Of a DNA stretch of 64,000 bases, positions 34,936 through 45,228 are shown piece after piece. How positions within the stretch are numbered: the first letter of the stretch is position 1; each line of letters opens with the position of its first letter. The DNA comes from Halotia branconii CENA392. Lineage in GTDB: Bacteria > Cyanobacteriota > Cyanobacteriia > Cyanobacteriales > Nostocaceae. Position numbers and translations under genes: made by a program. The notes under the pieces are model-generated. The model made no database searches, was not told the origin of the DNA, and worked only from the letters and a program-made list of their open reading frames with translations. The DNA lies in NCBI RefSeq assembly GCF_029953635.1, contig NZ_CP124543.1, positions 2,149,455-2,213,454 on the forward strand, in the 5' to 3' direction.

Positions 34936-37371
34936 ATGCGTATTTCTCTCAATTGGCTGCGGGAACTAGTAGAAATAAAACTTAGCCCCGAAGAATTAGC
35001 CGAAACTCTGACAATGGCTGGGTTTGAAGTAGAAGATATTGAAGATCGCCGCACTTGGGCAAATGGCGTTGTTGTGGGGAAAGTGCTTGAGCGTCAACCC
35101 CATCCCAATGCTGATAAATTAAGTGTTTGCCAAGTAGATGTCGGTGCAGCAGAGACTTTAAATATTGTCTGTGGTGCTGCCAATGTCCGGGCAGATATTT
35201 ATGTGCCAGTGGCAACTACAGGTACTTATTTACCAAATATCGATTTAAAAATCAAACCTGCAAAACTGCGTGGTGTCCCATCTCAGGGCATGATCTGTTC
35301 TTTAAAGGAACTTGGTTTACCCACTGATATCGATGGGATTTATATTTTTCCCCAAAAAGATCTGCCATTGGGTAGTGATGTGCGTCCTCTATTAAATTTA
35401 GATGACGTAATTTTAGATGTCACAGCCACAGCCAACCGTGCTGATGCCCTCAGTATGGTAGGTATAGCGCGAGAAGTCGCAGCTTTAACGGGTGAAAAAT
35501 TAAGCATCCCTGAACCAAGTGAAGTATCAATCACTCAAAATGACGGAAATTTAACTTTAAAGATTACTGATCAACAAGCTTGCCCTGCTTATATTGGCAC
35601 AGTAGTTACAGATCTAAAAATCGCTTCATCTCCCGATTGGTTGCAACAGCGCTTGCGCTCAGCTGGAGTCCGACCAATCAATAATGTGGTAGATATAACT
35701 AACTATGTATTGTTGGAATGGGGACAACCTCTCCACGCCTTTGACAAAGAACGTTTACAATTTGTTACAGGCGAGGCAAGTTTAATTGTTGGTGTGCGCT
35801 TTGCCAACGCTGGGGAAACTCTCAAAACTTTAGATGGGCAAACTCGCACCCTCACAACCCAAAATTTGTTAATCACTGCTAACGACAAACCTGTGGCGTT
35901 AGCGGGCGTTATGGGTGGCGAAGAAACCGAAGTTCATGAAAATACTCAAAGCTTAGTTTTAGAAGCAGCATTATTTGATTCTGTAGCGATTCGCCGTTCT
36001 TCCCGGAGTGTGGGACTGCGAAGTGAAGCTTCGGGAAGATACGAACGGGGCGTTAATAGAGCTGAGTTAGAAATAGCCAATCGTCGGGCTTTATCGTTAA
36101 TGAGTGAATTAGCCCAAGGAGTAATTGTCCACCAAGAAATTGCTGACACTCGCCCTGATCCTGCTACTTGGAGTCGTTCTATTGCTTTGCGTTTAGAGCG
36201 AGTCAATCAAGTTCTAGGGCCAGTCGATTTAGGTGAAGAAACAGGAGAACTCAAAGAACAAGACGTAGAGCGCGTTTTAACAGCTTTAGGATGTCAGCTA
36301 ACTGCTTTTGGTGTAGGTACTTGGAATGTTGCTGTGCCGCCTTATCGCTACCGTGACTTAGAACGAGAAATTGATTTGATTGAAGAAATCGCCCGTCTTT
36401 ATGGTTATGATAATTTTTGCGATACTCTCCCAGAAAAGTCGGAAGCAGGCTATTTATCTTTAGATCAAGAATTAATCCGTAAGTTACGCGCTCACTTGCG
36501 GGCGGAAGGCTTAACAGAATTAATTCACTATTCTTTAGTAAAGCCAGGAGAAGACAGACAAATAGTCTTAAGTAACCCATTATTTACAGAATATTCGGCG
36601 TTGAGAACCGATTTAATTTCTGGTTTGATTGATGCTTTTCAGTACAACTTAGAGCAAGGTAACGGTTCGCTGAACGGTTTTGACATAGGGCGAATCTTCT
36701 GGCAAGAAGAAGAAGGTTTGCAAGAAGCAGAAGCCCTGGCTGGAATTATGGGAGGGAATCGCACTGTTGGTAAATGGTCAAAAGGCAGTCGTGAGCAGCA
36801 GATGAGCTGGTTTGAAGCTAAAGGAATTTTAGAAAGCGTCTTTCAACAATTAGGCTTACAAGTAGAATATCAACCCGATCGCCGCGATCCCCGCTTGCAT
36901 CCGGGACGCACTGCTTCTCTATGGGTGAGGGGCAATAGCCTGGGGATTTTTGGGCAACTGCATCCGCAATTGCGTCTAGAAAAAGGTTTACCAGATTCCG
37001 TTTATTTGTTCCAGCTAGATGTAGATGTGCTGTTAGATTCTTTAGATGAAGACGAAATCCTCACTCCTGCCTTCCAACCTTATTCAACTTATCCTGCTAG
37101 CGATCGCGATATCGCCTTTTTCGCACCTGTAAAAATCTCGGTTGCCGACATCGAAAAATCTATTACCAAAGCGGGTAAGGGTTTGCTGGAATCAGTAGAA
37201 TTGTTTGATGAATATCGTGGTGAAAATGTGCCAGAAGGACAGCGGAGTTTGGCTTTTCGCCTGATTTATCGCGCCAGCGATCGCACCCTCACCGATACAG
37301 AAGTTGAACCAGTCCACAACAAAGTTCGTGAAGCTTTGGTGGAAAAATTCGGCGTTAATCTCAGAAGTTAG
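34936..37371 (+). CDS. pheT: Phenylalanyl-tRNA synthetase beta subunit
   Basis: An 811-residue PheT from the Met of [16 protein letters not shown]. The domains are tRNA-binding/B2-like (residues about 40-150), B3/B4, B5 and the C-terminal anticodon-binding FDX domain, ending in [44 protein letters not shown] and GVRPIN are diagnostic motifs. It charges tRNA(Phe) together with the alpha subunit, encoded elsewhere. An open frame extends 20 codons upstream to 34876, but this stretch is not like the family. Confidence 0.97.
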   Translation: MRISLNWLRELVEIKLSPEELAETLTMAGFEVEDIEDRRTWANGVVVGKVLERQPHPNADKLSVCQVDVGAAETLNIVCGAANVRADIYVPVATTGTYLPNIDLKIKPAKLRGVPSQGMICSLKELGLPTDIDGIYIFPQKDLPLGSDVRPLLNLDDVILDVTATANRADALSMVGIAREVAALTGEKLSIPEPSEVSITQNDGNLTLKITDQQACPAYIGTVVTDLKIASSPDWLQQRLRSAGVRPINNVVDITNYVLLEWGQPLHAFDKERLQFVTGEASLIVGVRFANAGETLKTLDGQTRTLTTQNLLITANDKPVALAGVMGGEETEVHENTQSLVLEAALFDSVAIRRSSRSVGLRSEASGRYERGVNRAELEIANRRALSLMSELAQGVIVHQEIADTRPDPATWSRSIALRLERVNQVLGPVDLGEETGELKEQDVERVLTALGCQLTAFGVGTWNVAVPPYRYRDLEREIDLIEEIARLYGYDNFCDTLPEKSEAGYLSLDQELIRKLRAHLRAEGLTELIHYSLVKPGEDRQIVLSNPLFTEYSALRTDLISGLIDAFQYNLEQGNGSLNGFDIGRIFWQEEEGLQEAEALAGIMGGNRTVGKWSKGSREQQMSWFEAKGILESVFQQLGLQVEYQPDRRDPRLHPGRTASLWVRGNSLGIFGQLHPQLRLEKGLPDSVYLFQLDVDVLLDSLDEDEILTPAFQPYSTYPASDRDIAFFAPVKISVADIEKSITKAGKGLLESVELFDEYRGENVPEGQRSLAFRLIYRASDRTLTDTEVEPVHNKVREALVEKFGVNLRS

Positions 37372-37404
37372 TTGTTAGTTGTCACCTTTTTTACATTGAT
37401 TGCC

Positions 37405-37674
37405 ATGCCTAAATACATTATGTGGGGAACTTACTGCGAAGACGTTCTTGAAAAACGTTCCCCTTATCGTCAAGCTCATTTAGACGGTTTAGCAAAACAA
37501 AAAGAATCAGGTGTACTGATTACTATTGGCCCTACCAAAGATGTCACTCAAGTTTTCGGCATTTATGAAGCCGCAGAGGAAGCCACTGTGCGTCAATTGA
37601 TTGAGAATGATCCTTATTGGAAAAATGGCATCTGGACTGAATATTTTGTTAAAGAATGGATTCAGGCTTTTTAA
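37405..37674 (+). CDS. YciI family protein
   Basis: A 90-residue protein of the YciI family, a small ferredoxin-like fold. The start MPKYIMWGTYCEDVLEKRSPYRQAHLDGLAKQ has the family His at HLDGL and the Asp at VFGIYEA/ENDPYWKNGIW. Family members are small enzymes or cofactor-binding proteins with a proposed His-Asp pair. It lies 33 bases after pheT on the same strand and may be translated from the same transcript. The upstream in-frame Met at 37372 directly abuts the pheT stop and is less likely. Confidence 0.85.
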   Translation: MPKYIMWGTYCEDVLEKRSPYRQAHLDGLAKQKESGVLITIGPTKDVTQVFGIYEAAEEATVRQLIENDPYWKNGIWTEYFVKEWIQAF

Positions 37675-37849
37675 CAATAAGCTGTTCGAGAACAAAACCC
37701 CATATCCGCAGAATGATACGAGTTGTAAATGAATTTACAGTTATGCACTGTATAATGTCCCGGATGCAAGCTAATCGCTCCAGGCATTAAATTCACTTTT
37801 GGTACAAGAGCTAAAATCAATAATGTTTACCTACATTTACACTTAGGTT

Positions 37850-38221
37850 GTGGCTACAACATCTTGTCCTCGCTGCCATCAACTCGTTGATAATCAGGCT
37901 ATTACTTGTCCATATTGTCGTACAACGCTCAAAGCTTATGGACATCCCGGTATTCCGTTGCACCGTGCGACAGGGGATGAATATCTGTGTGAAAGCTGTA
38001 CCTATCATGCTGATAACACCTGCAATTTCCCCCAACGTCCATACGCCAAGGACTGTACTTTGTATGACAATATTGACAATAGCCAATTGAATTTGCAATC
38101 ACAGCCTTACACCAGTAACTTGAGTGCAACTGTCAAAGCCTGGATGAAACGCAATCAAGCTTTACTGCTAATACTGGGTTTATTATGTCTATGTTTGCTC
38201 ATAGCCCTGTCGGCATCTTGA
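37850..38221 (+). CDS. Zinc-ribbon membrane-anchored protein
   Basis: A 123-residue protein with a GTG start. The N-terminal half has a zinc ribbon (TSCPRCHQLVDNQAITCPYCRTT), and a second Cys-rich cluster (LCESC, DNTCNF, KDCTLY) follows at about 46-68. Residues 98-121 form one transmembrane helix at the C-terminus, so it is a tail-anchored protein with the metal-binding part in the cytosol. Function is unknown. It is convergent with nblS, which is next to it. Confidence 0.7.
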   Translation: MATTSCPRCHQLVDNQAITCPYCRTTLKAYGHPGIPLHRATGDEYLCESCTYHADNTCNFPQRPYAKDCTLYDNIDNSQLNLQSQPYTSNLSATVKAWMKRNQALLLILGLLCLCLLIALSAS

Positions 38222-38274
38222 CTAGAAGAAGCAGGGGAGCAAAGTCAAAGTATTACGAATTATGTACAGCGGTA

Positions 38275-40224
38275 CTAGGTTGCAGGAATTTTAGGTACTT
38301 CAGCTTTAGGCTCTACGACTTTTTGTAGTGCTTCGTCATCAAAAACGTTTAAGTCAAACCAAAAAGTCGTACCTACCCCAACTTCACTGACTAGATGCAC
38401 TACGCTACGATGCCTTTCCATAATGTTTCTGACAATTGATAGACCCAAACCAGTACCTTCTAAAGTGTGAACTCGATTTTCTACACGGAAAAAGCGGTCG
38501 AAAATTGCTTGTTGATCTTCTGGGGCAATACCAATACCAGTATCGGAGATTTCTACCCGTACTTGAGAAGACAGAGTATGAGAAGTGGGCTTGGGATCTA
38601 ATTTGTAGGTACAGATCGCTACTTTACCACCTGACTTGGTGAATTTTAAAGCATTGCCAACTAAATTAGCTAAGACTTGCAGCAACAAATCATAATTACC
38701 AACAACAAATGGTAAATTAGGAGCGACTTCCTGAATTAATTCAATGCCTTTGTCTTTAGCATTGAGTTGGTAAGTACGCAGTGTTTGTTCGATCGCTTGT
38801 GCCAAATCCACCCCACCGAAGTTGTAATTGCGACCTGATTCCAGTTTGGATAAATCCAAAACATCGTTAACTAAGCGAGTTAGGCGATCAGTTTCATGAT
38901 TGACAGTCTGCAAGAAATCTTGCCGTTGTTCTAAACTCAAGTCTTCGCCGTAGTCATGCAAAGTTTCAATAAAGGATTTGATATTAAACAGAGGCGTTCG
39001 CAATTCGTGAGAAACGTTACTGATAAATTGGCTTTTGGCCTCGTTCAGTTCTACCTCACGGGTGATATCTTGCACAGTTATAGCAATACCTTTAATACTT
39101 TCCCGTTGCAAGTTAAGCACTGTGGTTAACAGAATACGGATCGTGCGCTTGGTAGGTTGACTTAGATGAATACGAAACTCGGCACTTTCGCATTCGCCAG
39201 CGGCCATTTCATATAAAGGATTGGTGATTTCAATTTGGACAGCTGGAGGCAGATTATGTAAAACATTGCTTCCTACGACCTCATCACCTTCCCAGCCAAA
39301 AATTCGTCTTGCCGTGGGGTTGACTAAAATCACTTGCATACTATTGTCGATCAAGACAGCACCATCGGCGATTGTGGAAACCAAGGTTTCTAATTTGGCT
39401 TTTTCTGCTGTCAGTTCTTCAATATTTTGTTCTTCATAGCTTTCTAGGCGTTCTGCCATTTCATTAAAGCTAAAAATTAATTCTCCGAGTTCGCCTCCTA
39501 GGGGTAAGTCAATTCGTTGCTTGAAGTTGCCGGTAGCAATTTGTTTTACCCCTACTAAAAGTTCTTTAATCGGCTTAGTGATAGTTAAAGCGTTAATGAC
39601 TCCTGCTAAAATTACCATTACCCAAATTGTGATAAAAACAGCGATCGTCACATCACGGGTAAAGTTTGTAGAAATGACTGCTGCTTGATTAGGATTGATC
39701 CCAATCGCCAATACACCTAAGTATTTTTTATCGACAATTAGAGGAATAAATACATCGGTGACAGCCCCATCTGGGGACATGTGTTGCCGCACCATTGGTT
39801 TATCCCCTTCACCGGGGTAATCTTCTGGCAGTTGTATCCGCCGTTCAATAGTGAGGGAATTTTCTACCTCTGGTTCCCAAAAAGGAATGCCAAAATAGAT
39901 TTTCCCGGTTTCATCAGCGTAGAGCATGTAACGCACACTAGAGGTGCTGCTGTAGAAACGTTGGGAAAATTGGGCAACCTCAGTGAGATTTTGATCAGCA
40001 ACGAGAGGGGCAACGTTGGCAGCCAGCAGCAGCCCTAAGTCACTACCGAAGCGGGTATCGTTCATCCGCGCATCCTGCTGGATTGTATTTACAGCCCAGA
40101 AGGTCAGACCACTCATCACCAACGAAACTACCAACGTGGCGACAGCCAAAAGCTTGGTTTGGAGGGTGAACTCCGACCACCAATTGGCGATCGCTTCTCG
40201 GATTGTTGTAAAAAGAGCTAGCAT
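38275..40224 (-). CDS. nblS: NblS/Hik33-type sensor histidine kinase
   Basis: A 649-residue membrane kinase. Two transmembrane helices (about residues 25-47 and 190-215) frame a periplasmic domain with the characteristic WEPEVENSLTIERRIQLPEDYPG region. A HAMP domain, a PAS domain (about 270-390), HisKA with His in FISNVSHELRTPLFNIKSF and HATPase_c (N, G1, G2 boxes to GTGLGLSIVRNIMERH) follow. It is the cyanobacterial NblS (Hik33, DspA) that regulates high light, cold and nutrient responses with RpaB. The response regulator gene is not adjacent. Length and order are normal for this protein. Confidence 0.93.
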   Translation of the reverse strand: MLALFTTIREAIANWWSEFTLQTKLLAVATLVVSLVMSGLTFWAVNTIQQDARMNDTRFGSDLGLLLAANVAPLVADQNLTEVAQFSQRFYSSTSSVRYMLYADETGKIYFGIPFWEPEVENSLTIERRIQLPEDYPGEGDKPMVRQHMSPDGAVTDVFIPLIVDKKYLGVLAIGINPNQAAVISTNFTRDVTIAVFITIWVMVILAGVINALTITKPIKELLVGVKQIATGNFKQRIDLPLGGELGELIFSFNEMAERLESYEEQNIEELTAEKAKLETLVSTIADGAVLIDNSMQVILVNPTARRIFGWEGDEVVGSNVLHNLPPAVQIEITNPLYEMAAGECESAEFRIHLSQPTKRTIRILLTTVLNLQRESIKGIAITVQDITREVELNEAKSQFISNVSHELRTPLFNIKSFIETLHDYGEDLSLEQRQDFLQTVNHETDRLTRLVNDVLDLSKLESGRNYNFGGVDLAQAIEQTLRTYQLNAKDKGIELIQEVAPNLPFVVGNYDLLLQVLANLVGNALKFTKSGGKVAICTYKLDPKPTSHTLSSQVRVEISDTGIGIAPEDQQAIFDRFFRVENRVHTLEGTGLGLSIVRNIMERHRSVVHLVSEVGVGTTFWFDLNVFDDEALQKVVEPKAEVPKIPAT

Positions 40225-40344
40225 TTTAAATAAAGTTGTTAGCAGTCTTTGTTATAAAACCTAACAACTAAAAAATTAACAGTTAATTTGACAAATATGT
40301 TAGGAACATGGGGAGATTAAAGGTTTGCGCTCAGATTGCCACAG

Positions 40345-40752
40345 CTATGAAGCTACTGCAAAATCTGTATACTGCCGCATCTTAGGCTCATGGAATGCCA
40401 ACACTATATCTTCCTTAGGAACACCTGCGCGAACGAGGTCAGTTGCGATACCATCTTCAGTCCAATCTTCTTCGATCCAAAATTTGCCATCTCGAATCCG
40501 AACATAAACAGTCATACCAGTAATGCGTTCGCTATTTTGCCAACCTAGATTCATCCAAATATAGTGACCCTTTGGCTGATCGATAATCAAGAATGTTTCG
40601 ATGTCTGGGTTCGGACGACGGTTACATAGTTCTACATACTCCGTCAGAATATGCTTAATTATCTTGGGATACTCAGTTAATTTATCCTCTAATGACACTT
40701 GGACAACGACCTTTTCTAATTCGCTTTTTTGTCTTTGTCTGAGTTGTTTCAT
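40345..40752 (-). CDS. XisI-family protein (no XisH next to it)
   Basis: A 135-residue protein of the XisI family, named from the fdxN excision-controlling factor of heterocyst-forming cyanobacteria. The family sequence YPKIIKHILTEYVEL, HYIWMNLGWQNSERITG, RDGKFWIEEDWTEDGIATDLVRAGVPKEDIVLAFHEP is clear. The N-terminal 22 residues are an extra basic segment. XisH, normally its partner, is not adjacent. The ribosome site GGAGGAG precedes the ATG. Its biochemical role is not known to me; a nuclease-complex or toxin-antitoxin-like activity is often suspected. Confidence 0.85.
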   Translation of the reverse strand: MKQLRQRQKSELEKVVVQVSLEDKLTEYPKIIKHILTEYVELCNRRPNPDIETFLIIDQPKGHYIWMNLGWQNSERITGMTVYVRIRDGKFWIEEDWTEDGIATDLVRAGVPKEDIVLAFHEPKMRQYTDFAVAS

Positions 40753-40874
40753 AGTTTTATCTCCTCCGGCATTACATCACCGCGCTTGTGGTTGCATGAA
40801 CGACAGCCAAGCTAAAATTTATTAGTCTGTTGCTCCCACCCTTGGGCTTGGCTTTTGGAGTCAGGCGATCGCTT

Positions 40875-41483
40875 TTAAATGGGTTCTTTTAAGAACTTGT
40901 AACAAGATACGGACTTATCTTTGTAGACAATGCACACATCTTTGGTTTGTTCGGTGATAGGGTTGAAATCGTCTACTCCGAAACGTTCAAAACCACTTTC
41001 GGCTTCTAGTTCCAAAACAAATTTATCGTTTTCGCCATTTTTAGGTGTTACCCGTGCCACTACATCAGGCGTAAATGAGCCAATTTTGATGTACTGGCAA
41101 GTGGAATACAAAGCAGTGCTGGCTCCGTTAACTGGAAAATAAGCATCCGTTTTGCATACACTTGGATCAAATGCGACAAATTCAGGCGTGGGTATCGGAG
41201 TTGCCTTTACTGGTGTAGGTGTAGGCGATAGTTTCGTCTCCGGTGGAAGTGTGGGTACTGCTTCTGCTATTGTCCCTGGCGGTGGCGCAACTACCACTAA
41301 TGGCTCATGCTTTGGAACAAAAACAAGCATTCCAATAAAAGAAAGTACAAATACAGACAGATATACCTCAGAGCTTTTGCGTCGAGTGCGATTGTCACCG
41401 CGAAGTACCAGTTTTGGATTAATTAGCCCAATCGCAAAAGCAACAAGCGAAGCAAAGTTGACCAGTAAAAGCAAGTTAAACAT
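40875..41483 (-). CDS. Hypothetical membrane-anchored protein
   Basis: A hypothetical protein of about 202 residues from the ATG at 41483. Two hydrophobic helices (MFNLLLLVNFASLVAFAIGL and VYLSVFVLSFIGMLVFV) are joined by a short basic loop. A Pro/Thr-rich linker (PTPTPVKATPIPTPE) follows, then a C-terminal domain with five cysteines (for example VCKTDAYF, CQYIKIGSF, VCIVYKDKSVSCYKF). No family is recognised. An in-frame TTG at 41549 overlaps the DUF433 stop by four bases, but the ATG is a better start. Confidence 0.6.
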   Translation of the reverse strand: MFNLLLLVNFASLVAFAIGLINPKLVLRGDNRTRRKSSEVYLSVFVLSFIGMLVFVPKHEPLVVVAPPPGTIAEAVPTLPPETKLSPTPTPVKATPIPTPEFVAFDPSVCKTDAYFPVNGASTALYSTCQYIKIGSFTPDVVARVTPKNGENDKFVLELEAESGFERFGVDDFNPITEQTKDVCIVYKDKSVSCYKFLKEPI

Positions 41484-41545
41484 AGGATGACACTCATGGT
41501 TAATGAGCTGTCTTAGCAAATGTTTCGGCCTTTGTGTGTGATTTT

Positions 41546-41926
41546 TCAACGAGTTTGCGATCGCTTATGTCTAGCTTTCTGCTCTTTGAGTTTTGCCCAA
41601 AGAACCTCTTTACCTAGTTTTGGTGGCATCGCTGCAACACGGTCAAAGTGTTCACGATTACGTTCTTCCCAGTACTGCCGAATTTCCTCAGCTTGCTTTA
41701 GAACAACTTGATATTCTGCTTCAACTTCAGCACAATTTGCCTCAATGTAGGATAGAGCAGCGTTAATTTGCTCATCTGTAAGATTAAAAAGAGTGCGAAT
41801 AAATTTTGATGGATACTGGGCTATTACATAATCCATTACATCATAGATGGTAATCCGTGTGCCTGAGATCGTTAATCCGCGCTCTGTACGAATAATAGCT
41901 GCTTTTCCATTAAATACTGGAGTCAT
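41546..41926 (-). CDS. DUF433 domain protein
   Basis: A 126-residue protein with a DUF433 domain in the first 75 residues (RTERGLTISGTRITIYDVMDYVIAQYPS, then LTDEQINAALSYIEAN). A charged helical extension follows (YQVVLKQAEEIRQYWEERNREHF). The usual PIN-like toxin partner is absent; the next gene is a membrane protein. It is likely a stand-alone DNA-binding or orphan antitoxin-like protein. Confidence 0.75.
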   Translation of the reverse strand: MTPVFNGKAAIIRTERGLTISGTRITIYDVMDYVIAQYPSKFIRTLFNLTDEQINAALSYIEANCAEVEAEYQVVLKQAEEIRQYWEERNREHFDRVAAMPPKLGKEVLWAKLKEQKARHKRSQTR

Positions 41927-42022
41927 ATCGGCAGCCTCCTAGAATTTGTTTCTTTAGTATCTTACAAAAAGATAAGGTGTGCGATCGCCAGCCACCTAAT
42001 ACTTAAATTGAGTATGCAAAAG

Positions 42023-43306
42023 TTACTCTTTGTTCACTACTCTATGCCCAATATCTCTTCGGTAATATATCCCATCAAACTGAATAGCTTTGATGCTAGC
42101 GTATGCTTGGGCGATCGCTTCTTCAAAGTTTTTGCCGACTCCGGTGACATTTAAGACCCTTCCTCCATCTGTCACTATTTGTTGTTGCTGGTTCAACTTC
42201 GTGCCAGCATGAAATACAGTTGCTCCTGCTGCTTCTGCCTCTCTAATACCAGTAATAACTTTACCTTTCTCATAAGCTCCAGGATAACCACCTGAGGCGG
42301 CGACGACAGTAGCACATGCCCCTTCTTGCCAAGCAATGGGCGGTAATTCACTTAAACGCTGCTGTACACAAGCTAGCAGCAAATCTTCTAAGGGTGTTGC
42401 CAAAAGTGGCAAAATTACTTGGGTTTCGGGATCGCCAAAGCGACAGTTAAATTCTAAAACCTGAAAATCGCCATTAGGTGCAATCATCAACCCAGCATAA
42501 AGTACTCCTCGATAGTCAATACCTTTAGATTTTAAAGAGGCGATCGCCTTTTCTAAAACTTCTGTTTGAACGCGTGCCATCAATTCTGGTGTAGCAATGG
42601 GCGCTGGGGCATAAGCTCCCATACCACCAGTATTGTCTCCTGTATCACCTTCACCAATTCGTTTATGATCTTGAGCAGGTAACAAAGGTCTAATTGTCAA
42701 GCCATCAGTCAGTGCTAACACTGAAACCTCTTGACCAATCAAACATTCTTCGATAACGACAAAATTACCTGCACTACCAAACTGCCCTTGAAAAATGGCA
42801 TCAATGGCAATCTCGGCTTGTTCTAACGTTGCGGCAACTATTACACCCTTACCAGCTGCCAAACCATCAGCTTTGACAACTATAGGTGTTCCTTGTGATT
42901 TAATATAAGATTTTGCTGCTACTGCCTCTGTAAATACCGCAGCTTTAGCTGTAGGGATTCCTGCTGACTGCATAAGAGCTTTTGCCCAAGCCTTACTCGC
43001 CTCAATCTGCGCTCCCGCTTTGACAGGCCCAAATACCATTATTCCTTGACTTTGGAGGTAGTCTGTAATTCCCTGTGCTAAAGGCACTTCTGGCCCTATT
43101 ATCACCAAAGAAATACTATTTTTCAGAGCGTATTCACTGATGCCCTCAAAATTATCTACTGCCAAAGGCAAATTCCGGCAACGTTTCATGCTTGCTGTGC
43201 CTCCATTTCCTGGCACACACACAACTTGCTCAATTTGCTTAGATTGCAATAGTTTCCACGCTAGAGCGTGTTCGCGCCCCCCGTTACCTACAACTAAAAC
43301 TTTCAC
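42023..43306 (-). CDS. purD: Phosphoribosylamine-glycine ligase
   Basis: A 427-residue ATP-grasp enzyme that joins 5-phosphoribosylamine and glycine in purine biosynthesis. The N-terminus MKVLVVGNGGREHALAWKL, then PTAKAAVFTEA, VVKADGLAAGKGVIVA, EECLIGQEVSVLALTDG, DHKRIGEGDTGDNTGGMGAYAP and GVLYAGLMI.NGDFQVLEFNCRFGDPETQVILPL are all diagnostic. It is a single gene, convergent with nothing close, and its neighbours are unrelated. Confidence 0.97.
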   Translation of the reverse strand: MKVLVVGNGGREHALAWKLLQSKQIEQVVCVPGNGGTASMKRCRNLPLAVDNFEGISEYALKNSISLVIIGPEVPLAQGITDYLQSQGIMVFGPVKAGAQIEASKAWAKALMQSAGIPTAKAAVFTEAVAAKSYIKSQGTPIVVKADGLAAGKGVIVAATLEQAEIAIDAIFQGQFGSAGNFVVIEECLIGQEVSVLALTDGLTIRPLLPAQDHKRIGEGDTGDNTGGMGAYAPAPIATPELMARVQTEVLEKAIASLKSKGIDYRGVLYAGLMIAPNGDFQVLEFNCRFGDPETQVILPLLATPLEDLLLACVQQRLSELPPIAWQEGACATVVAASGGYPGAYEKGKVITGIREAEAAGATVFHAGTKLNQQQQIVTDGGRVLNVTGVGKNFEEAIAQAYASIKAIQFDGIYYRRDIGHRVVNKE

Positions 43307-43414
43307 TGATTTCCTCGTGCGTCCCTTGCCAAACGAGAATACCCTAATGTTACTCGCGGATCAATTCTTCACCAATTCTCATACTTATGCAAGTCTGCTC
43401 ATTCACACCTTCTA

Positions 43415-43921
43415 CTACGACTTTTCAAGTTTAAAGAACAGTATAGGATTACCATTCACAATTTTTTCTTCTATCTTTTTCATTCCAAGTTTTTCCGCTA
43501 CTTTCTGGGACTCAAGGTTTGACCGATCACAGCTTGCTACAAGATACTCATAACCAAGTTCATCAAAACAATACTCTAGTATTTTGGTTGCAGCTTCAGT
43601 AGCGTAACCTTTTTTCAGCGCTTTAGGTAGCAAGGCATAGATTAACTGGGGTTGTTCTTCATCAAAAAAATACCACAAACCAACAAATCCAATGACTTCA
43701 CTCTCACTATTTATGTTGATAAACCAAAGACCAAACCTTTCTTCTTCAAAGTAAATTCTGCTCTGTTTGAGCATTTCTTCAACCTGTTGTAAAGAAAATA
43801 TTTTGTCGTCACATAGATACTTTCTCACATAGGAATCAGTAAGAATCATGTGGAGTGTGCTAAGTTCGCTCTCCAAAATCGGTTTCAAAAGTAATCTGTG
43901 TGTTTTAAATATCATATACAA
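43415..43921 (-). CDS. GNAT family N-acetyltransferase
   Basis: A 168-residue GNAT protein of the RimJ/RimL-like group. The start FKTHRLLLKPI, EVIGFVGLWYF, IYALLPKALKKGYATEAATKILEYCF (the acetyl-CoA loop region) and VASCDRSNLESQKVAEKLGM are the family core. The substrate may be a protein N-terminus, an amino acid or an antibiotic; it cannot be told. It lies 108 bases upstream of purD, same strand, with no clear functional link. Confidence 0.85.
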   Translation of the reverse strand: MYMIFKTHRLLLKPILESELSTLHMILTDSYVRKYLCDDKIFSLQQVEEMLKQSRIYFEEERFGLWFININSESEVIGFVGLWYFFDEEQPQLIYALLPKALKKGYATEAATKILEYCFDELGYEYLVASCDRSNLESQKVAEKLGMKKIEEKIVNGNPILFFKLEKS

Positions 43922-44133
43922 GCTGCACTAGCTATTCAGTAATAAACCTTGGATAATCTCAATAAATTTACGGTAGATTTATAAACTCTCAGAAAAACAA
44001 TAAAGTATTTCTAATTAGATTTTAAACGCTAGAATAGTTAATTGAAAAACCAAAAACAAGTAATTAAGTTTACTCATTTTAAGTATTAACCTAGTAATAC
44101 TGAAGTTAAGCAGATATCCATAAAATAAAGGAC

Positions 44134-45081
44134 ATGACTAAAATTATCGTTACTGGAGCAGCAGGGTTTATTGGTTCTCAACTTGTCGAAGTGCTGTTGC
44201 AACAGGGTGAAGAAGTTATCGGAATTGATGAATTTAACGATTACTACGATCCGAAATTGAAGCGCAAGAATATTGCACACTTACAATCGTTGCCCAACTT
44301 TACCTTAGTAGAGGGAGATATTCAGTTTTTAGATTGGCAATCCCTGCTCAAAGATGTTAACGTTATCTACCATCAAGCAGCACAAGCAGGGGTAAGAGCA
44401 AGTTGGGGTAAAAGTTTTCGTTATTATACAGAACGTAATATTAGTGCCACACAAGTTTTATTAGAAGCCGCAAAAGATGCTAAACATTTAAAAAGATTAG
44501 TATATGCTTCTACGTCTAGTGTATACGGTGATGCTGAAACATTGCCTACCCATGAAGGCATTTACCCTCAACCTGTTTCTCCTTATGGCATTACTAAGCT
44601 AGCAACTGAGCGTTTGTGCGGAGTCTATTACAAAAACTTTAGTGTGCCTGTTGTCTCATTGCGTTATTTTACGGTTTATGGCCCAAAACAGCGTCCAGAT
44701 ATGGCATTTCATAAATTTTTCAAGTCTGTTTTACAAAATGAAGCAATTTCCATTTATGGCGATGGACAACAAACAAGAGACTTTACATTTGTCAGTGATG
44801 TCATTGCTGCTAATTTAGCCGCTGCTACTGTACCCCAAGCAGTAGGCGAAATCTTTAACATTGGTGGTGGTAGTAGGGTGATTTTATCAGAAGTTTTGGA
44901 CATGATGGAAAAGATTGTCGGCAAACCTATCAAAAGAAACTACATAGAAAAGGCTATGGGAGACGCACGACACACGGCTGCTGATGTATCCAAAGCGCGA
45001 AAAGTTTTAGGATATCAGCCACAGGTTTCTCTACCAGAAGGATTAACTCAGGAATGGCAGTGGATTAAGTCGTTATATTAA
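44134..45081 (+). CDS. NAD-dependent epimerase/dehydratase
   Basis: A 315-residue extended SDR. The NAD-binding Gly-rich motif is VTGAAGFIGSQL. The catalytic triad is Ser (in ASTSSVYG), Tyr-Lys in SPYGITKLATE. GDGQQTRDFTFVSDV and MGDARHTAADVSKARKVLGY are shared with UDP-sugar 4-epimerases and UDP-glucuronate epimerases. It makes a sugar nucleotide for glycan or wall synthesis. It is an isolated gene; the polysaccharide genes lie 10 kb upstream. Confidence 0.9.
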   Translation: MTKIIVTGAAGFIGSQLVEVLLQQGEEVIGIDEFNDYYDPKLKRKNIAHLQSLPNFTLVEGDIQFLDWQSLLKDVNVIYHQAAQAGVRASWGKSFRYYTERNISATQVLLEAAKDAKHLKRLVYASTSSVYGDAETLPTHEGIYPQPVSPYGITKLATERLCGVYYKNFSVPVVSLRYFTVYGPKQRPDMAFHKFFKSVLQNEAISIYGDGQQTRDFTFVSDVIAANLAAATVPQAVGEIFNIGGGSRVILSEVLDMMEKIVGKPIKRNYIEKAMGDARHTAADVSKARKVLGYQPQVSLPEGLTQEWQWIKSLY

Positions 45082-45084
45082 TTA

Positions 45085-45190
45085 AAAGTTTGTTTAACTC
45101 CGTCATTACGAGCGATAGCCAAGTAATCTACCCTAACGCTGGGATTGCTTCCTTACACTCCGTTCCGGTCGCAATGACAATATCGGCGTT
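45085..45190. repeat. Dispersed intergenic inverted repeat
   Basis: CGTCATTACGAGCG at 45102-45115 pairs with GGTCGCAATGACA at 45168-45180, enclosing about 50 bases. This is a well-known kind of imperfect palindromic repeat (CGTCATTGCGAGCGNAG...) in filamentous cyanobacteria. It may also end convergent transcripts here. Confidence 0.65.
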
Positions 45191-45228
45191 GCGTAAGTCC
45201 TATAAAAAATGGAGCAGCTAAAGATAAC

